Positions 26,202 to 34,285 of a DNA stretch of 64,000 nt are shown here, piece after piece; within the stretch, counting starts at the first letter, position 1; every line of letters starts with the position of its first letter. A model generated the notes under the pieces. That model saw only the letters and a list, made by a program, of their open reading frames with translations, was not told where the DNA came from and searched no databases. Position numbers and translations under genes: made by a program. The stretch is from Clostridiales bacterium (GTDB lineage: Bacteria; Bacillota; Clostridia; Oscillospirales; Ruminococcaceae): positions 62,001 through 126,000 of the forward strand of contig JAHZAY010000005.1 of assembly GCA_019423685.1 (NCBI GenBank). The letters are read 5' to 3'.

Positions 26202-26675
26202 CTGCTTTAACCATTCCTTTCCTTTGCTGTTTCTATTGTATCAAATCCAGAGAAGCTTTAAAAGGGTGGACGGGCAATTTTTGTTGCTGCAATCGCCTTT
26301 ATTTCTTATAAAAGTTTAGCATATTTTTTCCAAATTCTTCCCCTTTTTGGTCCCCAACTGGTCCTTATTTTCAGGGAAATAATGGTTCGTCCATTGTTTC
26401 TTCACAAAACGTCTATATTTTTGCCCTGTTCTTATTTAAAAAATTCCGTTAAACTTATAATCATTGTGGGTGCTTGCGCCAGGTTTCCGGCGGGATTTCT
26501 AAAGATAGAGCCCGCCATTTTCCCCTCAAATGCCCGCTTTTTCGGTTTCAATCCTGTTACAAACCTTGAATCTAAGCCAAAAAAAGTTTATAATAGGAAA
26601 GGCTGTCATTTATTTAAAGTTTTTGCTTTATTTCGTCTTTACTTTTTTATTTACAGGGAAAGGAGCGAGGTCCGG
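26202..26675. other. Intergenic region upstream of the M23 gene
   Basis: About 470 AT-rich bases. The reading frame of the downstream gene stays open through most of it, but the predicted residues look random and the promoter lies inside, so it is not coding. Apart from the promoter at 26566-26594 I see no structure. Confidence 0.65.
26566..26594 (+). promoter_or_regulatory. Promoter of the M23 gene
   Basis: TTGAAT, 17 bases, TATAAT, about 80 bases before the GTG start. Confidence 0.8.
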
Positions 26676-29120
26676 GTGTCTGACCCAAACAATCGCAATT
26701 CCAAAAAACCGACCGCTTCTGGTTCCGCTGAACATTTTTCGCCGGCATATTTCCTCTACGCCATCTGCTACCTGCTTGGTGCACGCATCATCCGCTATTG
26801 CCGCCGCGCCCGGCGCGTCATTCGCAAATCCTGCCTGCATCTGAAATGGAAGGTTCGCCGGGCTTATCTGGATTTTCGCGAGCAGCGCACTGCTGCCTCG
26901 ATCACCCAAAAATCCTGGAAATATGAATGGAAGCTTGCCATCGGGCGCACTCGCACATCTCTGCGAGCACTCAAGCGGCGCCGGCAGCAAACCGGGAAAC
27001 ACTACCCCATCGCCTTTTTGCAGGCTTTGCGTCCGGTTGCAAAGATGGCGCGCCGCGCGGTCAACTACCTCTTGCCTCTGGCGGCCATGGTGGTGTTGAC
27101 CCTCACCGTTCAGCATTTTGGTTCGCTGCGCTACGGCCTGCGCGTCGAGTACAACGGCGAACATATCGGCTACATCCTCTCCGAGTCTGCCTTCACCGAA
27201 GCGGAAGCCAAGGTGCGCCAGCGCATTGTCAACGAGGCATACCTGCCGCCTGAGGACAGCGTTCCGATTTACTCGCTGGAAGTGGTGGAGGACGACCAGA
27301 TCTCCGACGAGGACATCCTCATCAACAACATCATCCGCGCATCGGGCAACGAAATTTCTGAGGGCGCGGGCCTTTACGTCGACGACGAGTTTATCGGCGC
27401 AGTGGAGGACGGCGACGAGCTGCTGTTAAGTTTAAAATCCCGCCGCGATGGAACCTATCAGGCCGGCGTACCAGTCAGTGAACTGGAACCATCCGAAGAG
27501 GCAGAAGAGACCACCGAATCGCAAGAAACTGCCCCAACACAGGAAACGACCGAACCTGAGCAAACGACACCAACACAGGAAGCCACCACACCCGAAGAAA
27601 CTACATCAACAGAGGAAACTACTGAGCCCGAAGAAACGACCGAATCCACTCCGGCACAGGTTCACATCATCCAAGAGGGCGATTCTCTGTGGGATATTGC
27701 GATCGAGTACGGGGTTTCGGTCGAGCAGCTGACCACCTTAAACCCGGAAGTCAGCCAGACCATGTTGGTGGGCGATGAGCTGATTATTTCTGAGGGAAGT
27801 TCCTCTCAGGCACAGCAAACCGAAGAGGAAGAATCGGGTAAACAGGAAACTGCCGCAGCAAACTCCTCTTCCAGCAGCACCAGCTCTTCCCAGCAAACCT
27901 ACACCATCCAAGCCGGCGATACCCTTTGGGACATCGCCTCTGAACATGGGCTTTCGGTCGACGAACTGACCGCCCTCAACCCGGAGGTCAGCCAGACCAT
28001 GCAGATCGGTGAAACGCTGATTCTCTCGCAGGGCAGCTCTAACACCGAATCGGCCGAGGCACCAGCTACCGACACCGAAGCTGAAACACAAACAGCTGAC
28101 ACCGAGTCGACCCAAACACAGACGACCGACACCGAATCAGCTGAGACACAAACCACCGACACCTCCTCCAATATTCCAGAGGATGCGGTTGTCACCTTTG
28201 TACAGTCTATCCGCGTGGAGCGAGGGCTGTATCCGGTCTCTTCTATCGAAAGTTTGGATGAGATCAACGCCAAACTCGACAGCGTTGTCGAGGGAGAACA
28301 GACCTACGTCATTCAGCAGGGAGATTCCCCTTCGCTGGTTGCGGACAAGGTCGGCATCCCCACCCAGACATTGATCGATCTAAACCCGGAAGTCACCGAA
28401 AATATGTTGGTGGGCGACACCCTGATTATCTCCCACGAGCAGCCATTCTTGCAGACGCAGATGGTCCGCACCGTCACGGAGGAGCGGGAGATCCCCTATA
28501 CCACCGAGACGGAGGTAGACCACAACAAGGAGTCCACCTATGAAGAGGTGGTACAGCAAGGTCAAAATGGCGTCGAAGAAATTGTCAGCCAGATTACCTA
28601 CATCGACGGCTATGAAACCGAGCGCACCGTCCTCTCAGAAACCACTGTAGTGGAACCGGTCAACGCCAAGATTGTGGTCGGATCGCTGACCAGCACCCAG
28701 TACAACTTCAGCGGTTCCGGCACCCCATCGACCGAGTCCAACATCGGCGGCTATATCTGGCCGGTCAACGGCGGCTATATTTCCTGCCCGATTTGGGGCT
28801 ATGACAACCATACCGGCACCGACATTGCCGCACCGGCAGGCACCACCATCTGGGCCTCCAAGGCCGGCACCGTCATCTACGCCGGCTGGTCCAACGGCTA
28901 TGGTTATAACGTCCTGATCAGCCACCCGGATGGCACCAAGACACGTTATGCCCATTGCAGCGAGCTTGCAACCTACGTCGGCCAGCAGGTCAGCCAGGGT
29001 CAGGTAATCGCATATGTCGGCCGAACCGGCAATGCATCCGGAAACCACTGCCACTTTGAGATTATCAGCAGCAGCGGAGCCTTCCTCGATGCGCGCGATT
29101 ACATCGGCTATAGCCACTAA
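26676..29120 (+). CDS. LysM/G5/M23 cell-wall endopeptidase
   Basis: 814 residues from a GTG at 26676, with AAAGGAG ten bases upstream and the promoter before it; more upstream ATGs lie before the promoter. Layout: a basic cytoplasmic region (1-128), one membrane span (129-148), an extracytoplasmic domain, a Thr/Glu-rich linker (276-325), LysM 1 (329-371), linker, LysM 2 (408-451), a Thr/Glu/Asp-rich linker, LysM 3 (543-586), a G5 domain (about 593-668) and an M23 peptidase (706-808). All catalytic and zinc residues of M23 are visible: H712 and D716 (HTGTD), H760 (YAHCS), H791 and H793 (NHCHFE). It should cut peptidoglycan crosslinks while anchored to the membrane. LysM 1 and 2 are near-copies. 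Confidence 0.93.
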   Translation: MSDPNNRNSKKPTASGSAEHFSPAYFLYAICYLLGARIIRYCRRARRVIRKSCLHLKWKVRRAYLDFREQRTAASITQKSWKYEWKLAIGRTRTSLRALKRRRQQTGKHYPIAFLQALRPVAKMARRAVNYLLPLAAMVVLTLTVQHFGSLRYGLRVEYNGEHIGYILSESAFTEAEAKVRQRIVNEAYLPPEDSVPIYSLEVVEDDQISDEDILINNIIRASGNEISEGAGLYVDDEFIGAVEDGDELLLSLKSRRDGTYQAGVPVSELEPSEEAEETTESQETAPTQETTEPEQTTPTQEATTPEETTSTEETTEPEETTESTPAQVHIIQEGDSLWDIAIEYGVSVEQLTTLNPEVSQTMLVGDELIISEGSSSQAQQTEEEESGKQETAAANSSSSSTSSSQQTYTIQAGDTLWDIASEHGLSVDELTALNPEVSQTMQIGETLILSQGSSNTESAEAPATDTEAETQTADTESTQTQTTDTESAETQTTDTSSNIPEDAVVTFVQSIRVERGLYPVSSIESLDEINAKLDSVVEGEQTYVIQQGDSPSLVADKVGIPTQTLIDLNPEVTENMLVGDTLIISHEQPFLQTQMVRTVTEEREIPYTTETEVDHNKESTYEEVVQQGQNGVEEIVSQITYIDGYETERTVLSETTVVEPVNAKIVVGSLTSTQYNFSGSGTPSTESNIGGYIWPVNGGYISCPIWGYDNHTGTDIAAPAGTTIWASKAGTVIYAGWSNGYGYNVLISHPDGTKTRYAHCSELATYVGQQVSQGQVIAYVGRTGNASGNHCHFEIISSSGAFLDARDYIGYSH

Positions 29121-29148
29121 TCACTGTACACCGTAATATGCAACATGG

Positions 29149-29190
29149 ACAGCCTGTCCACAGGGATTTCCTGCGGACAGGCTGTTTTAT
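29149..29190 (+). terminator. Terminator after the M23 gene
   Basis: ACAGCCTGTCC and GGACAGGCTGT around a 15-base loop, then TTTTAT. Confidence 0.85.
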
Positions 29191-29225
29191 ATCTGATGCA
29201 TATCGCTGTTTGCTCTCCTTTACAT

Positions 29226-29276
29226 AAGACAAAGCGCCCCGAAAGCCAAGGCTTTCGGGGCGCTTTGTCTTCTTTA
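29226..29276. terminator. Perfect 22-bp-arm hairpin, likely bidirectional terminator
   Basis: Perfectly complementary arms at 29226-29247 and 29250-29271 with a 2-base centre; the core is AAGCGCCCCGAAAGCC. It lies between the convergent M23 and small membrane protein genes. A short T-rich tail follows on the plus strand, and A-rich DNA on the left gives a weak tail on the minus strand. Confidence 0.7.
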
Positions 29277-29531
29277 TTAAACGCTGTAGGGCAAAATCAT
29301 CAGACTGATAAAACACAGAATCCCCAGCGCCAGATTGATCGAAAGCACAATCCATCTGCGCTTGATTCCCGAATATATAACCGTCGCCAGCAAAAGAATC
29401 AGCGACAAAATCCAGCTGACAAATACCGGCGCACTTTGGTAACCGTTGGTGTACAGCAGATAGATCACCAACAACAGGACACTGACTCCCTGTAAAATGA
29501 GATATACCTTATCGTGAAGCAGCTTCTTCAA
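29277..29531 (-). CDS. Small membrane protein, unknown
   Basis: 84 residues with three hydrophobic spans (VYLILQGVSVLLLVIYLLY, the VFVSWILSLILLLATVIYS region, and a C-terminal LALGILCFISLMILP). The start is taken as TTG at 29531, seven bases behind GGGAGG; another TTG six bases upstream sits too close to that site. No family recognised. It is divergent from YtrA-ABC module 3 and separated from the M23 gene by the hairpin, so it may belong functionally with the exporter module. Confidence 0.6.
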   Translation of the reverse strand: MKKLLHDKVYLILQGVSVLLLVIYLLYTNGYQSAPVFVSWILSLILLLATVIYSGIKRRWIVLSINLALGILCFISLMILPYSV

Positions 29532-29613
29532 CGTCAAACCTCCCTGTCTGCGGCCATTTTTTACCAGTATAGCATATAACTGTGAACTTTTCTACAAAAA
29601 CTTGAAAATCCCC

Positions 29614-29640
29614 TTGACAGCTCTGCATAAGTGTGATACT
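29614..29640 (+). promoter_or_regulatory. Promoter of YtrA-ABC module 3
   Basis: TTGACA, 15 bases, GATACT; spacing is short and the -10 box imperfect, which fits a weak or activator-free repressible promoter. It runs into the dyad at 29637-29663. Confidence 0.65.
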
Positions 29641-29663
29641 GTATATATACGATATATACAGTA
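29637..29663 (+). promoter_or_regulatory. Operator dyad of module 3
   Basis: TACTGTATATA, TACGA, TATATACAGTA: perfect 11-base arms around five bases, overlapping the -10 box. A further partial copy (GTATATACG) follows at once. Probable binding site of the downstream GntR protein. Confidence 0.8.
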
Positions 29664-29691
29664 TATACGTAGAATAAGGATTGGTGATCGT

Positions 29692-30066
29692 TTGAATCTC
29701 ATTATCAGCAATGCCAGCGGCAAACCAATCTACGAACAGATTGCCGACCAGATCAAATCCAGCATCCTCAGTGGGGAACTGCAAGACGGACAGGCGCTGC
29801 CCTCGATGCGCGCGCTCGCCCGGGATCTGCGTATCAGTGTAATCACTACCAAGCGCGCCTATGAAGATTTGGAGCGGGATGGATTTGTCGTGATGGTCGC
29901 CGGCAAAGGATGTTTTGTTGCACCACAAAATTTGGAATTGATGCGGGAAGAACAGCGCAAAAAGGTCGAGCAGAGCTTGAGTGAGGCGATTGCGCAGGCA
30001 AGGGCCGCCTCCATCGAGCTGCCGGAGTTGATCGAAATGCTGTCCCTGCTGTACGAAGAGGACTAA
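29692..30066 (+). CDS. GntR-family regulator, YtrA subfamily (module 3)
   Basis: 124 residues from a TTG at 29692, with AAGGA 11 bases upstream; the frame is open further upstream but that part contains the promoter. The N-terminal segment NLIISNASGKPIYEQIADQI and the helix-turn-helix PSMRALARDLRISVITTKRA are typical of the most common clostridial YtrA group. The C-terminus is short and helical. It probably represses its operon at the dyad 29637-29663. Confidence 0.9.
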   Translation: MNLIISNASGKPIYEQIADQIKSSILSGELQDGQALPSMRALARDLRISVITTKRAYEDLERDGFVVMVAGKGCFVAPQNLELMREEQRKKVEQSLSEAIAQARAASIELPELIEMLSLLYEED

Positions 30067-30091
30067 TGCCCGCACCAAGGAGGGTACTGTT

Positions 30092-30952
30092 ATGGAAAAC
30101 ACAATAATCCTGCAAGTAAATAATCTCTGCAAAAGCTATCCGCAGTTTTCGCTGCAAGGGATCAGCTTCTCGCTGCCCAAGGGCAGCATCATGGGGCTGA
30201 TCGGAGAAAACGGAGCAGGCAAATCCACCACCATGAAGCTCATTCTGGGGATGGCAAAACCGGATCAGGGCAGCATCTATACCTTCGGACACGAGGGTAT
30301 GAGCGCCGAAGACCGGGAAAAAATCGGCGTGGTGTTCGATGAGCTGCCCTTTAACCAGACGCTCTTTGTCTCCCATCTGGGAAAGATAATGGCGGGCATC
30401 TATCGGAACTGGGACATGGACACCTATCAAGCGTATCTCAGCCGCTTTGCTCTGCCGGACAAAAAGGCCCTCAAGGACTTTTCCCGGGGCATGAAGATGA
30501 AGCTCTCCCTGGCAGTGGCTCTCAGCCACCAACCCAGCCTGCTTTTGCTGGATGAACCGACCAGCGGTTTGGACCCGGTGGTGCGTTCGGAGATTCTGGA
30601 CATCTTTCTGGAATTTATCTCGGACGGAGAGCGCTCCATCTTGGTTTCCTCCCACATTACCAGCGACCTTGAGCGCATCGCCGATTACATCACCTTTATC
30701 CACCAGGGGCAGCTGCTTTTGAGCAAAAACAAGGACGATATCCTCTATGGCTACGGCATCGCCAAGGCAAGTCGGGAGCGGCTGCACGCAGTGGACCCCT
30801 CCATGGTTTCCGCCATTTTGGACACTCCCTATGGCAGCGAAGCGCTGGTCACCGACAAGGCACAGTTTGCGCTCCAATATCCCGACATCCTGATCGACCG
30901 CATCGACCTGGACGAAATGATGGTTCTGCTGTGCAAGGGACAAAAGCTGTAA
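30092..30952 (+). CDS. ABC transporter ATP-binding protein (module 3)
   Basis: 286 residues. Walker A GENGAGKST, degenerate signature FSRGMKMKLSLAVALS, Walker B LLLLDEPTSGLD and H-loop VSSHITSDLE are all visible. The C-terminal 80 residues form the extra domain common to bacitracin/antibiotic-type exporters. Ribosome site AAGGAGG. It works with the permease encoded 38 bases downstream. Confidence 0.92.
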   Translation: MENTIILQVNNLCKSYPQFSLQGISFSLPKGSIMGLIGENGAGKSTTMKLILGMAKPDQGSIYTFGHEGMSAEDREKIGVVFDELPFNQTLFVSHLGKIMAGIYRNWDMDTYQAYLSRFALPDKKALKDFSRGMKMKLSLAVALSHQPSLLLLDEPTSGLDPVVRSEILDIFLEFISDGERSILVSSHITSDLERIADYITFIHQGQLLLSKNKDDILYGYGIAKASRERLHAVDPSMVSAILDTPYGSEALVTDKAQFALQYPDILIDRIDLDEMMVLLCKGQKL

Positions 30953-30989
30953 CATCAGCGCAATTTTTAATCTGGAAGGAAGGGTCTTT

Positions 30990-31607
30990 ATGAAAGGTCT
31001 TATCATCAACGATATCTTCTCGATCCGAAAAGTACTCAAATCGGTGGCATTTGTTTTTGTCCTTTTCATGGTCATGTGGGGTTTAATGGATCAGGCAGCC
31101 TCGGGTGCACTGATGATCGGAATCATGAGTGCGAGCTATATGCTCAACCTCTTTTCCTACGATGAATTCTACCACTGGGAGCAGTACATGGCCATCTTGC
31201 CGGTCACCCGCACCCAGGTGGTGTTGGCAAGATATGCAACCTATGGCTTGACCTCCTTGGTCAGCACTGGAATCAGCGCGATTTATATGCTGGTCATGCG
31301 GGTTGCCCCTGAGGAATTTCTCATGGTATTGATCGCTTTGCTGTGTATGCAAACCTATTCGGCAGCGGTCCTCATCCCCACCGCTTACAAGTTTGGGGTA
31401 CAAAAGGGGCGCGTGCTGTATGTTCTGCTGATTTTTATCCCCTTTGGCATCTTTTTGGGTGTGCTGGCCATGGTATTCGACAACGGCGGCCATACAGTTC
31501 CGCAGCTGGCAATCGGCATCTTTGCCGCAATGTTGGCGCTTTTTGTGGTCGGAACTGCCGTCTCGATCCGCATTTCAATCCACATTGTCAGCCGCAAACA
31601 GTATTAA
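30990..31607 (+). CDS. ABC-2 type permease (module 3)
   Basis: 205 residues with about six membrane spans. The segment SYDEFYHWEQYMAILPVTRTQ is typical of the clostridial ABC-2 permease family paired with YtrA regulators, where D-E-x-x-x-W-x-x-Y-x-x-x-L-P-V-x-R is conserved. Ribosome site AAGGAAGG. Its TAA overlaps the stop codon of the convergent gene at 31604: the four bases TTAA serve both. Confidence 0.9.
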   Translation: MKGLIINDIFSIRKVLKSVAFVFVLFMVMWGLMDQAASGALMIGIMSASYMLNLFSYDEFYHWEQYMAILPVTRTQVVLARYATYGLTSLVSTGISAIYMLVMRVAPEEFLMVLIALLCMQTYSAAVLIPTAYKFGVQKGRVLYVLLIFIPFGIFLGVLAMVFDNGGHTVPQLAIGIFAAMLALFVVGTAVSIRISIHIVSRKQY

Positions 31608-31984
31608 CCAGCTGTCAACTCCCGCCACGCAAGGTAGACACTGCTGCCCAGAGCGCGCCATCCGGCAGGGATGAGCACCCCGTATTTGTGGTAGAGCGTT
31701 TGGACTGACTGTCCAAGCGCTTCAGCTTTTTCTGATGAAATCTCCATTTTCCAACCTAGAAAACCCAATGAAAAGGCATCCGCCCCACCGGACGGGTGCC
31801 TTTTCCCATCCTCTACCGGTTCATCGCTGGAAAAGGTGACCGAGATGGCGGGCTCTCCGGTCTGCTGGGTACAGGCGATGTAGACAATTCCGGACAGAAA
31901 GCCGGAAAAAATCAGGGCAATAAAAAAGCTCTCCAAAAAGAGGGTGACTGCGCGGTGGGAGAGTTTGGGTAATGCTGGATGCAT
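31604..31984 (-). CDS. Single-span membrane protein, unknown
   Basis: 126 residues with one N-terminal hydrophobic span (AVTLFLESFFIALIFSGFLS) and a soluble outside domain rich in Ser and Gly. AAGGAG lies at good distance before the ATG. No family or motif recognised. It shares its stop-codon bases with the convergent permease gene. There is no visible terminator on either side of this junction, so each transcript may run antisense into the other. Confidence 0.6.
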   Translation of the reverse strand: MHPALPKLSHRAVTLFLESFFIALIFSGFLSGIVYIACTQQTGEPAISVTFSSDEPVEDGKRHPSGGADAFSLGFLGWKMEISSEKAEALGQSVQTLYHKYGVLIPAGWRALGSSVYLAWRELTAG

Positions 31985-32063
31985 GGCGGTTCTCCTTTTT
32001 TTCTTTTTAGTTTACCGCAAAAGCTGGCCTTCTATTCTGTTTCTCCCGCGCATAAACAGCGAA

Positions 32064-32096
32064 AGAAAAGCCCCGGGAAAACCCAGGGCTTTTGTT
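32064..32096 (-). terminator. Terminator after the GNAT gene
   Basis: On the minus strand: AAAAGCCC and GGGCTTTT arms with additional partial pairing, ending in TTTTCTTTC. Confidence 0.8.
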
Positions 32097-32103
32097 GCAA
32101 TAT

Positions 32104-32544
32104 CTAGCGATCCAACACCATCTGTGCGTAATCCAGATCCTCAAATCCCAACTTGCTGTACAGCCTCTTTGCCAGAGGATTTTTGGGGCAAACCTCCAGT
32201 CGAAAGCGCTTTGCCTTCGGATAGGCATCAAACAGCCACAGAAAGAAGCGGTGGCCGCAGCCTTTTGAACGCATCTCTTCTGAAAAGTACAGCTCTTCGA
32301 TCTGCACGACATAGCCGCCCGCCTCACAGCTCCAATAGAAGGCAAGCAGCGCATAGCCGATCGGTTTTTCCCCTTCGGTAATCATCAAACCGCGCATCAG
32401 CTGGGAACCTTTGACCCCGATGGCAAAGGTATCCTCAAACTTTTTGACATCTACGTCAAACAGCGAGGCGTTTCCAGAATAAAAATCGGTCGCCATCGCC
32501 AGATAAGCCTCTCTGTCCTGCGGCTGAAAATCGCGAATTTCCAC
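32104..32544 (-). CDS. GNAT family N-acetyltransferase
   Basis: 146 residues from a GTG at 32544 with AGGAGG nine bases upstream; a longer ATG start at 32586 includes the ribosome site in the coding part and the -10 box sits there. GNAT features: strand VVQIEELYF followed by the acetyl-CoA loop EEMRSKGCGHRFF (R/Q-x-x-G-x-G/A) and the C-terminal CPKNPLAKRLYSKLGFE helix-strand. The acetylated substrate is unknown. Confidence 0.88.
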   Translation of the reverse strand: MEIRDFQPQDREAYLAMATDFYSGNASLFDVDVKKFEDTFAIGVKGSQLMRGLMITEGEKPIGYALLAFYWSCEAGGYVVQIEELYFSEEMRSKGCGHRFFLWLFDAYPKAKRFRLEVCPKNPLAKRLYSKLGFEDLDYAQMVLDR

Positions 32545-32577
32545 CTTGTATTCCTCCTTATGTTGTGTTTTCCTACT

Positions 32578-32606
32578 ATTATACAAGATTCTACCCTCTT
32601 TGGCAA
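32578..32606 (-). promoter_or_regulatory. Promoter of the GNAT gene
   Basis: On the minus strand: TTGCCA, 17 bases, TATAAT; divergent from the metF promoter 45 bases away. Confidence 0.78.
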
Positions 32607-32649
32607 CCCCTCACACAGGGTACAATGGCAACACAAAATGAGTTTTTGC

Positions 32650-32678
32650 TTTACATCCGACCGCTTTTTCTCTATAAT
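32650..32678 (+). promoter_or_regulatory. Promoter of the metF operon
   Basis: TTTACA, 17 bases, TATAAT. The leader to the ATG is only about 40 bases, too short for an S-box, T-box or cobalamin riboswitch. Confidence 0.8.
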
Positions 32679-32724
32679 GGTATAAATCGTTTTAGGAACC
32701 TGTGTAAGAAAGGATTATGTTGTT

Positions 32725-33600
32725 ATGAAATTACAGACACTTTTTGAGCAGAAAAAGGTTGTCTTTTCGCTCGAAATTTTCCCCCCAAAAAAGACCAGCT
32801 CCATCCAAACCATCTACGACACTTTGGATGCCCTGTCGGATATCTCCCCGGACTTTATCAGCGTCACCTATGGGGCAGGCGGCAACCCGGCCGACCGCTC
32901 CACCGTGCAGATCGCTTCCAGCATCAAGCATCAGTACCACATTGAGCCATTAGCTCACCTAACCTGCGTCAATTCCACTAAAGAACACGTCGGGATGCTG
33001 CTGGACGATCTCAGAGAAAATGAAATCGAAAATATCCTGGCCCTGCGCGGCGACATCAATCCAAACGTCCCGCCCCAGACCGATTACCACTACGCCAGCG
33101 ACCTGATCCGGGAAATCAAGCGGTATGGCGGCTTTGACATCGCAGCGGCCTGCTATCCGGAAATTCACCCCGAAGCTCCCGATCTGGAGGAGGACATCCG
33201 CCACCTGAAAGAGAAGGTGGACGCAGGCGCCTCTCATCTGATCTCACAGCTTTTCTTCGACAACAACGACTTTTACAATTTCCTCTACCGCGTGCGCCAG
33301 GCAGGCATCACCGTGCCGGTAGAAGCGGGCATCATGCCGGTAACCAACCGCAAACAGATTGAGCGGATGGTTTCGCTGTGCGGCGCAAGCCTCCCCAAAA
33401 AGTTTGTGCGCATCATGCACCGCTACGGGGAGGACCCCGCCGCCATGCAGGATGCCGGTATCGCCTATGCTGTGGAACAGATTGTCGATCTGATCGCCAA
33501 CGGTGTGCAGGGCATTCATCTGTACACCATGAACAACCCCGTCGTCGCCCACCGCATCAACCAGGCGGTTGCCAGTCTGATCCGCTGCTCCAACCGCTAA
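32725..33600 (+). CDS. metF: Methylenetetrahydrofolate reductase
   Basis: 291 residues. The enzyme reduces 5,10-methylene- to 5-methyl-tetrahydrofolate with FAD. The catalytic glutamate is in FSLEIFPPKK; other family segments are ISVTYGAGG, HLTCVNSTKE, ALRGD and SQLFFDNNDFYNFL. It is the first gene of a three-gene unit with the MetH reactivation protein (13 bases downstream) and MetH, and supplies the methyl group for MetH. AAAGGA is close to the ATG. Confidence 0.96.
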   Translation: MKLQTLFEQKKVVFSLEIFPPKKTSSIQTIYDTLDALSDISPDFISVTYGAGGNPADRSTVQIASSIKHQYHIEPLAHLTCVNSTKEHVGMLLDDLRENEIENILALRGDINPNVPPQTDYHYASDLIREIKRYGGFDIAAACYPEIHPEAPDLEEDIRHLKEKVDAGASHLISQLFFDNNDFYNFLYRVRQAGITVPVEAGIMPVTNRKQIERMVSLCGASLPKKFVRIMHRYGEDPAAMQDAGIAYAVEQIVDLIANGVQGIHLYTMNNPVVAHRINQAVASLIRCSNR

Positions 33601-33613
33601 GGAGGGAAGCTGC

Positions 33614-34285
33614 ATGAACTGCCCCATCCCCTCTATCCCCCTTCGGGAGGTGCTTCGCTATGCGCTCGGGGCCAATCCGCCCGACCCCGTTCCCGAAGAG
33701 CTACTGTCTCGGGCCAAGCAGGCAATCCAACTATTGGAACAAAACTGCTTCCCCCGCGCCCACTTTGCTGTCTATCCCACTGCTCCGCTGTTGGACGACC
33801 TTTTAACCGGAAAGGACATCCGCCGCCACCTGGACGGCTGTGCACGCTGCGTCCTTCTGTGCGCTACCCTCGGGCCTGAACCGGACGCCCTCATCCGCCG
33901 CGCACAGGTCCGGGACGTCGCCGGGGCACTCTGGTTGGATGCTGCCGCCTCCGCCGCCATTGAGGAGGTCTGCGACGAGGTGCAGCGGCAGATCGCCGAA
34001 TCGCTCGACTGCACCCTGACCGGACGCTTTAGCTGTGGGTACGGCGACCTACCCCTCTCGATTCAGCCGCGCTTTTTGCAGCTGCTGGACGCCGGCCGCA
34101 AGATCGGGCTGTTTGCCACCCCATCCGGTATGCTCACCCCCATCAAGTCGGTGACCGCGGTCATTGGAATCCTGCCGGCGGGGGCCACCCCTCCAAAGGC
34201 CCGCGCAGCCTGCGCAATCTGTCCTTTATCCAAAACCTGTCCTCTCAGAAGAAAGGGTGTTTTTTGTGGAATCCATTCTTATTGA
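33614..34285 (+). CDS. Stand-alone MetH activation-domain protein
   Basis: 223 residues related to the C-terminal AdoMet-binding activation domain of B12-dependent methionine synthase. Visible features are LGPEPDALIRRAQ, DAAASAAIEEVCDEVQ, FSCGYGDLPLSIQ, LLDAGRKIGLFATPSGMLTP, and CAICPLSKTCP near the end. In the intact E. coli enzyme this domain restores oxidised cobalamin by reductive methylation; here it is a separate protein. It overlaps the start of metH by 20 bases, which keeps the two coupled. Confidence 0.92.
   Translation: MNCPIPSIPLREVLRYALGANPPDPVPEELLSRAKQAIQLLEQNCFPRAHFAVYPTAPLLDDLLTGKDIRRHLDGCARCVLLCATLGPEPDALIRRAQVRDVAGALWLDAAASAAIEEVCDEVQRQIAESLDCTLTGRFSCGYGDLPLSIQPRFLQLLDAGRKIGLFATPSGMLTPIKSVTAVIGILPAGATPPKARAACAICPLSKTCPLRRKGVFCGIHSY

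Noticed and set aside
27490..28170. Repetitive DNA as possible CRISPR or minisatellite array
   Set aside because: The repeats are in frame and encode Thr/Glu-rich linkers of the M23 protein; no constant repeats with unique spacers.
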